From NCBI GenBank assembly GCA_903813345.2, contig CAIIXF020000006.1:38345348-38409347 (forward strand): 64,000 bases of DNA, in the 5' to 3' direction. Positions 20,755-32,900 of the stretch are shown in pieces. The position numbers and the translations under genes were made by a program. The stretch is from Owenia fusiformis. Lineage: Eukaryota > Annelida > Polychaeta > Sabellida > Oweniidae. A model generated the notes under the pieces. That model made no database searches. It was not told the origin of the DNA and was given only the letters and a program-made list of their open reading frames with translations. Every line of letters begins with the position of its first letter. Position 1 is the stretch's first letter.

Positions 20755-21190
20755 TAAAATGGAACACTTTTGTAAGTTGAACACCTCTATTTATCAGTGG
20801 GACATTTTTCAGAATCCCATGACTAAATGAACCTCTGTAAGTGAAACACCTCTATTTATCAGTGGGACACTTTTCAGGTTCCCATGACTAAATGAACCTC
20901 TGTAAGTGAAACACCTCTATTTATCAGTGGGACACTTGTCAGGTTCCCATGACTAAATGAACCTCTGTAAGTGAAACACCTCTATTTATCAGTGGGACAC
21001 TTTTCAGGTTCCCATGACTAAATGAACCTCTGTAAGTGGAACACCTCTATTTATCAATGGGACACTTTTCAGAATCTCATGACTAAATGAACCTCTGTAA
21101 GTCATGTAAGTGGAACACCTCCTGTCTCCCCATTAAGTGGAATACTTTTTAAAGGCACCATAGTTGTTTCACTTACACAGGTTTTATAGA
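20755..21190 (+). repeat. AGTGGAACACC-family element with ~65-bp tandem units
   Basis: Starts near GGAACACTTTTGTAAG and ends GTTTCACTTACACAGGTTTT. The interior repeats a ~65-bp unit (marker TGAACCTCTGTAAGTG) about five times. It lies just after the ankyrin stop codon and may be part of the 3' UTR or flank. Confidence 0.75.
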
Positions 21191-21799
21191 ACATAGTACA
21201 TTACCTCTCAAAGACAATCATAGTTTTATGTAAATTGACACTTTGGCGTGTCTTTTATTTGCTAAATATACATTACAATCTCATTAGCGCAATTAAAACT
21301 AAAAGGAAACACATACTTGGATTGTTTTGTTTTTCTGACATTTTCTCTTAAAGTGACTTCATCATCTTTATCAATGGACAAGATTTGTTATCAGTTAGCC
21401 GCATCCTTACATTCAAATTTTTGTACTTCCCGTCTTGACTTGTCTGTGAGCCTGATAGTGTGTATCTCTTTCCGTTATAATTAATTGTACAAAATATTGA
21501 AAATGTAATTAACAGTTTCATCTTTATTTTTTGGGTAAGATTATATGAGATGAATGCTACTTGAACTTAAGACTTCTCTTGTTATTTATAGCATAGAAGC
21601 CACAGTTAATATAGTATTAGTTAGTTTGGCAGTATCTTTTATTTCAATCAAGCTTATGTCTGTATGTCATATTAATATTGCTCAATTTTTACGCATTTTC
21701 ATTTCATAATAATTTTGAGATTATATTGAACAGTCATTGCCACATTACATTGGTTTCATACCTATCGACAAACAAAGTGTATTCAGACATTCCATATAC
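21191..21799. other. AT-rich intergenic stretch
   Basis: I see no gene, RNA or clear repeat here. Confidence 0.4.
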
Positions 21800-22145
21800 A
21801 GGGAAATCTGTTAAGTGGAACACTTCAGACCAACTGACTTAATGTTAAATGAAATTTCAGTGATCTCCCCAGATTAAAGCAAGTGGGCGCAGCACCCACC
21901 TGCGATTTTGAAAATAGGCCTGCACCCACCTGAAAATCCATTTGCACCCACTTGAAAATGTGAAAAATCATGAAAAATTGGCATATTTTGACCAATTTTT
22001 GTCTGACTTGTGAAAATGAGAATTTTGCAATCACCTGAGAATAAATCCTGGGGAAATCACTGAAGTGGAACACCTCCCAAGCAGTGGGAGTGGAACACAT
22101 TTTGAAGGTACCAAAGGTGTTCCACTTACACAGGTTTTACTGTAT
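21800..22145. mobile_element. AGTGGAACACC-family MITE with nested insertion
   Basis: Ends GGGAAATCTGTTAAGTGGAA and GTTCCACTTACACAGGTTTT then ACTGTA are inverted. A second MITE (21858-22062) is inserted in it. Confidence 0.7.
21858..22062. mobile_element. ~205-bp MITE, CAGTGRTCTCCCCAG family, copy 2
   Basis: CAGTGATCTCCCCAG at the left and CTGGGGAAATCACTG at the right. The interior matches 14068-14272 in the same orientation. Nested in a different MITE. Confidence 0.8.
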
Positions 22146-23820
22146 ATCAACATATAAAAAGTGTTTGTCTTATAATCTATCAAACATTGCATATATAAGC
22201 TTTTTGGTAGCTTATTCTGATAAGATATACAGAGCAGATAAGTAATGGAAGCACAAAATGCCTGAGAATTGCCAAGTTGATTATATGTACTTTTGGTAAC
22301 TTTGGCATTATCATATACATTTTTTGTATATAACATACATGTATTTATATTTACATTGTTGAAATGTACATCATCTGTGATTAAAATGTACATATTGTGT
22401 TGGTTAATTTTTTCAAAGCCTTATACACCATTCGACAGTTTGTATGAGGAACCCCTCCCCCATGTGGAGACTTTTGAAATCCAAATATTTTTATAATATG
22501 AGTTATTAGTATATTTGACCAGCTATTATTTTTCAAGGTCAGAAAATTGATTAGGTCACTTCCAGGTTGGGGATTTTGACAACCCGGCTTTTATTTTGTC
22601 AAGAATCCCTACCCCTTCCCACGTGGAGTTTCTCAAGACAAACCTTTGAATGATGCATTTTATTATGGACTTGAAGAAACTTAAAAGTGCAATGCTCACA
22701 TCAAATCACTTATATCCCCAACTTGTTTTGTTTGAGGAATGTTATAGGATTAAGGATCACATAAAAACAATAATGTTCGCCATTATTTTTTAATTGGTCC
22801 AGCATTGAAAACCTCTACCTCCCTTCAAAGAAATAATGTTCATGGACGGTTTATTGGACATTTTTGTTCTAATGTGATCCTAACACAGGGACTTGATTTA
22901 GTAAGGCTGTTTTCTTCTACATGAAGAAACATATACACACAATTAGTTAAAGTCTTTATAAGTTTCTTGAATCAGTTCTTGGAATCAACCAGCTTAATCA
23001 CTGTATTCTTAATGATTCATGTTAATAGCTCTCAAGGGCATTGCCAGAATCTAGAAAAGGTGAGGCAAATTAAAAAAAGGTGAGACAAATTTAAGTTAAA
23101 AGCAATATAAAATGCTATCATTAGTCTTACTGCAAGACCCTGTGTTGTGTTGGTGAAGTAGAAAAGGGGGGGGGGTCCACACTCAACAGTCTTCAAACAA
23201 GACTATGATGTGCTCTCATTAGAATTCAGTTGTTCAGAATGTCTGAATTAATATTTTCTATAAATTTTTGGCGAGGCAATAGCCTCTTTTGCCTCATGCC
23301 TGGCCTCACCTATGGTTTGGCAGTGAATGTATCAGTGTGTACATGAAGACTAAAAATATTTACACATTTCCCTTTGAGGTTACACAGTGCCTTAAATGAA
23401 ATGAGTCGAAGGAATGTTGTCGAGAAATAGATTTTTATAATAATATCCATGCATGACTTGGTCGAGAAAGAATTTCAAGTCTGTCTTGAAAATCCAAAAA
23501 GATATTTCTAAATATCTTTATCAAGCTATCTCTTAATCCTTTACTCTGTATGATTTCATAATCTTGCAGTTATTACAAACATTCCATTTTGTGTGAATTT
23601 TCACACTTCTCTAATCCAGTTCTGAGCCATAACTCCTCCATTCAACCTTTAATATTCCTCCATTTACAGTGTATTGTAATGAATTTTAATCCATTTTTAT
23701 GCATAGTTTTCATATTTGGTTTTGGAATATATTCTCCAACCTTATTCAATACTGTTTTATATATTATAATCCTTTGATTCCTGATTATAATCTCTGTATT
23801 CCTTTCACTGGTTGGTCACT
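22146..23820. other. AT-rich intergenic stretch
   Basis: No gene is convincing. A poly-G run lies at ~23167-23175 between GGTGAGGCAAAT and GAGGCAATAGCCTC motifs (23060-23300), which recur near 10090, 37055 and 40905 and probably mark another dispersed element. The 3' UTR of the Ig gene reads into this region on the minus strand. Confidence 0.4.
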
Positions 23821-23911
23821 AGTGAATGTGATCACAATAAAATGGATGTGATCCCACTAAAATGCATATGATCTGAATAAAATGCACGTTATTGTGATAA
23901 AATGCATGTGT
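23821..23911 (+). repeat. Short ~25-bp degenerate tandem repeat
   Basis: About four units of ATGTGATC...AATAAAATGC just beyond the stop codon of the Ig gene (on its 3' side). Confidence 0.6.
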
Positions 23912-23917
23912 GTCTCA

Positions 23918-26900
23918 TCAAAGATGTTTTAATCTCCAAAAACTGCATACAAGCAGTGATAATATTGTTGCTATGGTGACTATGTTTATGTTGCTATGTA
24001 CTGCTTGGCAACCTGATGTGTCATTGTTCTTGGTTGTGGTTGCTGAAGGTTCTGTTGCAGGAGCTGGAAAAGGAACATTTTGTTATTATTTGTTCAAATA
24101 ATCCCTTACTAAATGATCACCCCTCGTATATATCGATTTTTATGTCAATTTTATTTAGTCGCATGTACACATTTTAAGTTTTATTTCAAATTCTCTTCAA
24201 TTTGTTTTAATTTATACACTCGGTACTATGTTTCCATCCATGAAATATAGTATAAAGAAAACTAAAAATAAACTTTAAATACGTTAAATAAATATACTCC
24301 TGTATCTCAGTTTATATGTGTTACTCGGTACTCAATACTAAAAATAAACTTGGTTTTTACACAATGTAGAATAAATTGTCTTTTAAATTATTTTAAAACA
24401 CAACCTACTCAGCAGACAACACAAAGGAAAGAGATTTTAGTAATGAAATTATTGAGACACATGCAGACATATTAATCTAAATATTTCTTTTAAAATTATT
24501 TTAAGATGTTGGTATGTTTTAGAAATCAAATGACATGAAGATAGAAGAGAAAATAAGAAATAAAGTTAGCAAAATTAAGATTAGTGCATAGGGCCTTTTA
24601 TTAATATTATTGCAAAAGGCCTTTAATTAAGAGTATTGCAAGGCCTTTAATTAGAATTATTGCATAGGGTCTTTAATTAAGATTATTGTACACTACACAG
24701 GGCCTTTAATTAAGATTATTGGACAGGTCCTTTAATTAGGATTTTTGCATAGGACCTTTAATTAAGATTAACGAGCTGCTTACAGTCTGTACCTGGGAGA
24801 ATGTTTATCTTAACAGTGTATCCTGAGTAGTTGTCTTTATTCCTACAGGTCCACTCTCCTTGGTCTGATGACGTCACTTTATAACGTGTCATTGTGCTGG
24901 AAATAAAAATGGAATTATTTAGTAAAACTGCCAGATTTTCTCTAAATAAACCCATGGGCCATTAGTTGGGTGCTATGGCTGCACATGTAAGACCTAGGTT
25001 GCTGTTAGGTTGTAATAATTGCCCATGGTTGTTATTGTGAAAGTAATTTTAATTCATCCCCCATGGGCTATACTGGTATCGAACACAGTGGTATATTATT
25101 TAATTGAATTGAAATTGAGTTGTAGTTAAGGTATACAACATTATTTATAGGGTCAGTCTCAGAGAATATATCCAAGTGATATAAAATCATGGGCTTTCAA
25201 GATACTCTTATAAAACGACAAATAAATTATACATTCATAGTCATACACACAAACATGCGGGAACATGATTCTTGAATGTCTTTTTGTTGTAAGACAATGG
25301 GATATATTTAAATGTAACTGCATCACAGCAATGTGTCATTTGACCGCATAGTAAATAAGTTAAAGGTGTCAATCAGTTTTTTGAATCCCCTGCATGCAGA
25401 GTCTATAGTTATGAAGACGAAGCTCTCTTTTAAGAAGCAAACTCAATGAATGCAAAACGTATTTTTGAATGGATACAAAGTATTACTTATGTATTATGTA
25501 AGATTATTCCTACATATACCTATGACAAACATTTTTTATCAATCAACAACCTTATTTAGGTTACGACCCCCAAAAAATAAAATTTAATGGGAATAGCCTG
25601 GTTAACATTAATTTTCCAATGTAAAATCGCCATATTAGACTATATTCAGGAGCGGATCCGGGAACCAACAAGGGGGGGGGGCAAAATTCAGGTTAGAGAA
25701 AAAACTTTTGGGCCCCTAAAACCGAAAAGCGAGCCCAAATTTGAGGCCCATTTTCTTCAAAATTTGGCCTGAAATTATGAAAAATGCTCTCCCCCCCCCC
25801 CTGGATCCGCCACTGACATTAACACTTTTAACAAAACATGAAATACAGTGCCCAAAATAAAGTATATTAAAACCAATGCTGCCATCTTTAAATCAGCCTA
25901 AAACCTATTATGCAATAAAGACCAACCTGTGATAAGTTCTTGATTCTTCATCAATATGATCTTCTATTTCTGTAACACTGTCTGCTTGTACTACACCTGC
26001 TCCATGAACCCATTCCAACATCTCCAGTTGTGTTCCCTGGCATTTCATTATCAATGTACCCCCCGTGGTCACGACTGAAGGGTAGTCAGTGATCATTACA
26101 ACTCCTGAAAAATAGGATTATAATATTATAATCCATTAGGTATTTGTGTTCCCTGGCATTTCAAAATCAATGTACCCCCGTGGTCACGACTGGAGGGTAG
26201 TCAGTGATCATTACAACTCCTGAAAAATAGGATTATAATATTATAATCAATTAGGTATTTGTGTTCCCTGACATTTCATTATCAATGTACCCCCCGTGGT
26301 CACGACTGAAGGGTAGTCAGTGATCATTACCACTCCTGAAAAATAGGGTTATACTCCATTAGGTATCTGTGTTCCCTGGCATTTCATTATCAATGTACCA
26401 CCCGTGGTCACGACTGGAGGGTAGTCAGTGATCATTACAACTCCTGAAAAATAGGATTATAATATTATAATCAATTAGGTATTTGTGTTCCCTGACATTT
26501 CATTATCAATGTACCCCCGTGGTCACGACTGAAGGGTAGTCAGTGATCATTACCACTCCTGAAAACAGAATTTTATTGAAAATAGGATTTTTTAGATGGC
26601 TTATATTGGGCATATTAACATTAGTACCCTGTAACCCCATCCCCTCCCGTGGGGGAGGGCTTTTAGCCAGACAAGCTGTGAAACTTGCAATGGGAAAATA
26701 GTCTTACATCCATCCCTGTGGCCCATCTCTTAGCTTCTTGGGGTATAAACATGGGGAATCGGAATGATTCTAAATACAGGGTATTGAATATTGATACAAG
26801 ACGAGGCATATGTTTTGTTTAAAATGTGTACCCTGGGCACATAATCTAAAACATGTGTGTAGATGAAGCTCTCTTTTAGGAAGCAAAGTCAAACTCACAC

Positions 26901-29900
26901 CTTACAAATGTGCGGATGAGATCCGTTTTTTCAGTACAAGATCACTCATATACCTAATGATAACCCTGCTTTTGCACGGTGCTTGTCGTTAATTCTCACT
27001 GGCATGTAGCGGCCCTGATATCGATAAATTCTACACGCAATATAACCCGAGACTACATGCTTGGTTAAAACTTTACACGAAAAAGCTTCGATATCCGGGC
27101 ATTTACTCTTACACTGAACTGAAAATAGCATCGTCTAAACGTGTATGTGTTGGCTTCCGGGTAAGTTTATCAACATTTATACTCAATTGAAAGAGCAGTC
27201 GTGCTTATATCGTGTACCAGTTTGATTTATTTATATGTGTGTGTATTTATAACATGATAGCCTAGTAATACCGTGTCGTTAGAACAACTGCTAGATATCG
27301 AACTGATGACCTGAAATTACATTATTCGACTGATCACGCATCTGATATTAAATGATTAATTTGCATTGAATCTGATATTAACTTGCAACACAATACCATG
27401 ACTTTACATTTGAATGACAACACGGCCTCATATTCTAATCCATTATACGTCCATTGCAGGCCAAAAATGTTTCAATGTGGATATTGTAATGCACACGAGA
27501 ATACATTCGATTCGTATATTGATCATACATCAATTGAACATGGAGATTTTCCTGTACACTTTCCCAAACCTGTGGAATAGACAAGATGCGAGTAGAAATT
27601 ATCTTGATTTACGTCATCAAATATTCAAAATTCATTTTTTGAAAAAATTCGAAACCATCGAATATCACTTTTTAAGACGTGATATTCGATAGTTTAAAAG
27701 TGATATTCGATGGTTTGTAAATCGTTTGCTAAAATATGATATCTTGGTCCACATATCAAATATATCATCATGTGATATTCGATCTATATCATTGCAACCA
27801 TGGGATATAGAGGATATCCTATGATTTATGAGAGATATGATTTTTATCCACGAATGCATATGATATCTGCACGAGCGAGCGTAGCGAGTGGGTTTGGGGT
27901 AGATATAACCTTTACCACCTTTTCCAAATGACAAGATAGGCCTATACTGTAAAAGCACAATTTATATTTAACATTTTCATAATATTCCTTCTGTTCAATA
28001 CAATAGAATTGTAACATTTAAACTTTTTGAAAAATTTTAAACTCCTGAAATTTAAATTTTTCAAGTTTTTAAACTTTTGAAAAAATTCCCGGGAGTGGGA
28101 TGGATATAGTATATCTGCCCGCATTTGGCCTAGAGCGGGACATATACAATATATCCTGCCCGCTCCTCAGATATAATATATATTCCCGGGTGATATCTAC
28201 CCCAAACCCACTAAAGTATGAAATACATATAGGTTATTTACTGGGAGGGGTTGAATATGGGTTTTATTCCGAGGGACAATATGATATTGACTGAAGGGTA
28301 ATATAATATTGACCGAGAGCGCAGCGACCGAGTGTCAATATCATATTGCCCAAGGTCAATATCATATTTTCCAAGGAATAAAACCCATATTCAATCCTGA
28401 CCAGAAATAACCTATTTATTCCATAATACATCCCCCTAGAATGTTACATTTGGATAATGCAAACGTTATATTAAAGCAGATATGAAATGGTATTCTTAAC
28501 CTTGAGGAATCAATATAATTTTTTGATAAATGTATTTGGACATGTTTTCTCATCAGAAGTGTGAACATTATTTCACTCTAACTATCGTTATAGCTGCTTA
28601 ATAAGCAATATTCAAATTGGTTGTGACGTTATTGGCCCCCACGTGATCTCTCACTGGTCCCCACGTGGCCTGCTTTTGGTCCATTAGATCATGACGTCAT
28701 AATGCCAAAATGTTTTATTCTTTGTTTACACAACAATCCTATGGTTGCCGTGACGTTATGATTACTAAGGAACCAATAAACCAAAGCTAATTTTTTATAT
28801 GACGATACGTGGGGGCCAATTTGATTGATCAGTTAGTTTTATTTCGTTATCTATGACCGTTAGCAGTGATAACATTTATTTTATAATGGCTATCGCAAGA
28901 ACTCTACGTTGGGCTTACAATGGAGCAAACCGCATTTTTGTAGCTGCAAGTTGAGAAAAGCTATTTCAGTTGTCCTTTAATAAATGCACATTGTTTCAAA
29001 AATAAAATAAATAAATAAAATAACCGGGAAACTAAAAAATAGGTCAATACGCTCCAATACGATTTTTCACGGGGACAACACGATTTTTTCATGTAATACG
29101 CTCCAATACGATTTTTCCCGGGGACAATACGATTTTTTCATGTAATACGATTCAATACGATTTTAATTCCTTCATATTTCCCTGGAAAAACAGTAGTATT
29201 ATGGAATAAAATATATTTTCCCTCGGGACCTGCGGTCTTCGGACAGATATATTATATTTGCCTCGGGGTAATCCCAATATCCTGAACCTCATATAGGATA
29301 ATCTCTATATCTACCTGATGGACCATAGGGACCGAAGGTAGACGTGCATATCTCACGAGGGATAAACCCCATATCCAAACTGACCGCACATATCTGCTTT
29401 ATCATATACCAAGTAGTTTTCTAAAAAATTAATCTTATTTCCTTTTTTAAATTTTTAAATTTTTCATTTTTATTCTCTACTCTACTTGTCAAAGGATAAT
29501 AGACGATAAATATATGCATATAGTTTAGCATGATATGTACTTCTTTCTGTAACTGGGATACGAATCTAATATAAAGCAACACATCCGTATTCCCGGGGAA
29601 CCATAAATATTTTGTGTAGGGTGTGGACATTTTTCTTTTCATTTCTCTAAAATCAGATTATTTTCATAAAATCCATACAAAGTTGGGCCTAAGCCTCTAT
29701 TTTCGTATTCTGCATGTTAAGATATTTATAATGTAAAACCTAAGAGATTAATTCAATGTCTTCAGTTGAGAATAAGTATAAGGTAAATGTGTGAATTCTG
29801 CTTGTTGTTGCACTATTTTTATAATAAACAAGGTTCGATACGCAACACTGAATAGACTGCAGTCATAGCTTAGTTGTAAAGAAAACAAAAGAAGTTGGGA

Positions 29901-32900
29901 CGTGGTCATGCTTGATTATGATTCTTTTATATATCACCGTTTGCATTCGTTGAAATCGGCCTGCATTGATTTCAAGAGGTGGTCGGTGTACAAGGTCATA
30001 TGTTTGAGTTATTGGTTTAATGATAAATGTGACCCTTGAATGCGTTATGCTTTATGTATGCGTGAAACAAATACTCCAATGGCCTAATCTCAATTTGCCT
30101 ACAAACAATATAACATTGAAATAATGGTCATCTGCATATTAACTTCCGCACCACACGTCTAACTTCGACACAATTCAGTAAAGTATCCAGTATCGCTATA
30201 ATCGCTACATGCCAGTGAATTCTGGATTGCACCTAAAGCATAGTAGATCTACAGGGTGGTCCAAAAGGTTATTTACAAAATTAGAGGGTTGCAAGCATTT
30301 TCTTGGGTCACCCTATATTATGGCTCTATTAACAGGAAAAGTGTGTTATTGTGTAACCGAGCATAATAATTTGACCCTGCTACATTGGTCAATTTAAGAT
30401 TCGTGTGTTGCATTAGTGAATTCCTACTTTTATTCATTTTATTCACTCAATTATTCAAACAATGCCTCCTTTTTGTTGGTCCAATATACGCCTTCTCTAT
30501 AATAATATTCATATTTTTCTGAATCATAGTTTGTCTATCGTTTTCTATTGAACACTGTGTTATGCATGGTCATTTGATTTTAATATTTGATTCTAGTTGC
30601 AGTTTATTGTTATTTATCACTGACAATGGTTAAAGCCTTGTTGTAAAAACGATCGCCAGAAACAATGAATCCCTTTATCAAAAGCTTAAAAAAGATTTAG
30701 GACATAAAATGCCAAGGCTAAAGTGCGATAAAGATACCACACGGTATCACGAAGCAATTGATAGCCATGCATTCTCCGATGGTGAAACAGTTTTGGCTGA
30801 TATGTCAGAGGTCCTGATTACTGTAGACATGTAGTTAACCCGGTGATTGATGACTTACAATGCTCTGGTGGTGGCTTGGGGGAACAGACCAGGGAATAAA
30901 ATGTACATGTACTTAATAACAATATTCTGAGGAAGAACTTGAGTATACAGAAAATCGATCTCAGATGATGAAGTCCATTCTATGTGCACGAGATTTATCA
31001 GAACACAAGCATTTAACATGTTTTGTATTAAAAATATATTGGCCTGTGAACTGATATATCGTTGGAAAGCTAAATTTATTGTTGAAAGTGTAGAGCGAAC
31101 ATTGATTTTTTGAAGGGATATACCTTACAAAGATGACTTTATATATAATTAAATCATTCTTTTAAAAACGTATTTATTTAATCTATACCATTGGAAAGCG
31201 TAAAGTGATTTAGTGGGAAAAAGACGTGATTAATTCTGGGAAAATGTAATTGTTTCGTTCAAATTCTGATGGTGTTTGAAAGATAAGCTCGTTAAAAGGA
31301 AACGTTATCCAGAGATTTACAATAATTGGTTAATCGTGTTGATGTTTATTTGCAACACTGAACTAATCCCCACACACAAATATGTGGTTAGCTTTGGCTT
31401 GACAGAGATGGATTAGGCGTTAATACCAAGCTTCTACTCCCCCCCCCCACACACACTTGAAGCATAATTTTAGCCTTACTTTTGACGTAATTCAAGTGTT
31501 TTGTCTTACTTTTAATAGTAAATCGTGTGACCCACTAGATATTAGTTTAGTGTAAGCTAGTCTTGAAGTCTTGAGTGCCACTGTTTATAGTGTATATCCA
31601 AATAAAAAATATATATTAGTTAAAATTTTCAGCCTATACGAGTTAAATACATTTGTTTTTATGTTCAACTTTCAATTTTAATATGTTTAGTGTTGGAAGC
31701 ATTTATCTCTTGTGTTCCCATACAAAATTGTTTTGATGTAGAAATGGACAAAAACGTTTCACGTATGTGACATTTATTACTGGTAGCCAGGGTGGTTAAA
31801 TCTTAATTAAACAAGCATTTGAAGCTCTTAATATACCCTTTGCAATGGTGTAATTTTATTTCTTTAAAAGAGAGCGTCATCTACACTTAATTATTATTAT
31901 ATCTTTATTTTTCCATTATTCATGGATCATTTTTAACGTATTTACATATTAATAAAATTGCATAAAAATGCACGCAAAGTTTTTTTTACAAAAAGTAGTT
32001 ATTTTACATCATTAATACATTCATGTTGAGCAGGGTGCTTTTATTTCATGAAATCAGTCATTGAGACTGAATAATGTTCAAAATCTTATAACTGGCAATA
32101 AAACTTAAAGGCAGAATCAGATATATAGGGGTGACAAAATTACAAGCAACTTTTATAATTGACCTACCAATCTATTCCTTACAATCAAATACAATATCTC
32201 CCAAAATATTCACAATATGTTATAAATTGGTGAAGTTATTATTTTATTAATGATTCAAAGTGCAAAAATGAGTGGAAAATGTTTAAATTCTCAACCATTC
32301 TTATAGAAGTATAATACATTATTGTAAAAAATCTTTAGTTTTCCTGGAATAAAGTATGCACTTTTGTGATTTTTAGAAAATAGGCATGACAAGGAATGAC
32401 ATGAGTCCAAAATAATCTAAAATTGAAACAATTTTTTGTTTATCCTGCTTGCTATATCTGATTCTCTCTTTAAGTAAATTGGTAAGTTTGTTTTCATACT
32501 CAAAGTGTAGCCTACAGTTGATTAAAGTGTAGTTATGTGTACTCTATAAATGTACATCGTAAATGTTAACCATCCATCTTCGTTGATCTATTTGCTCAAA
32601 CCCAGTGCTAAACTTCTTAGGAAAATGAGCAAACACATTTTATTGACCAATGGGTCCATGAAGTAAACTACAAAGCGGGGGTTGTCACCGTACCATTAAG
32701 TGACGTTGTGACATTTATCCAACATGCGTTGACATTCTTAAACTATGAGCAGGACAAAAACAATTTAATTTTGAATTTAAAGTGAAATGTTTTGCCAATT
32801 TAGTCACATTCATTTATATTTGTTGCCAATAATATTTGTGGTTTTTAATCCATGCTCAAAAGGAAATAAATCGTTAAGTCGCCATTTATTTATTCATAAT

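Noticed and set aside
23910-24101. Plus-strand ORF of 63 residues
   Set aside because: It is the antisense shadow of the last exon of the Ig gene, which has matching splice phase and a stop on the minus strand.
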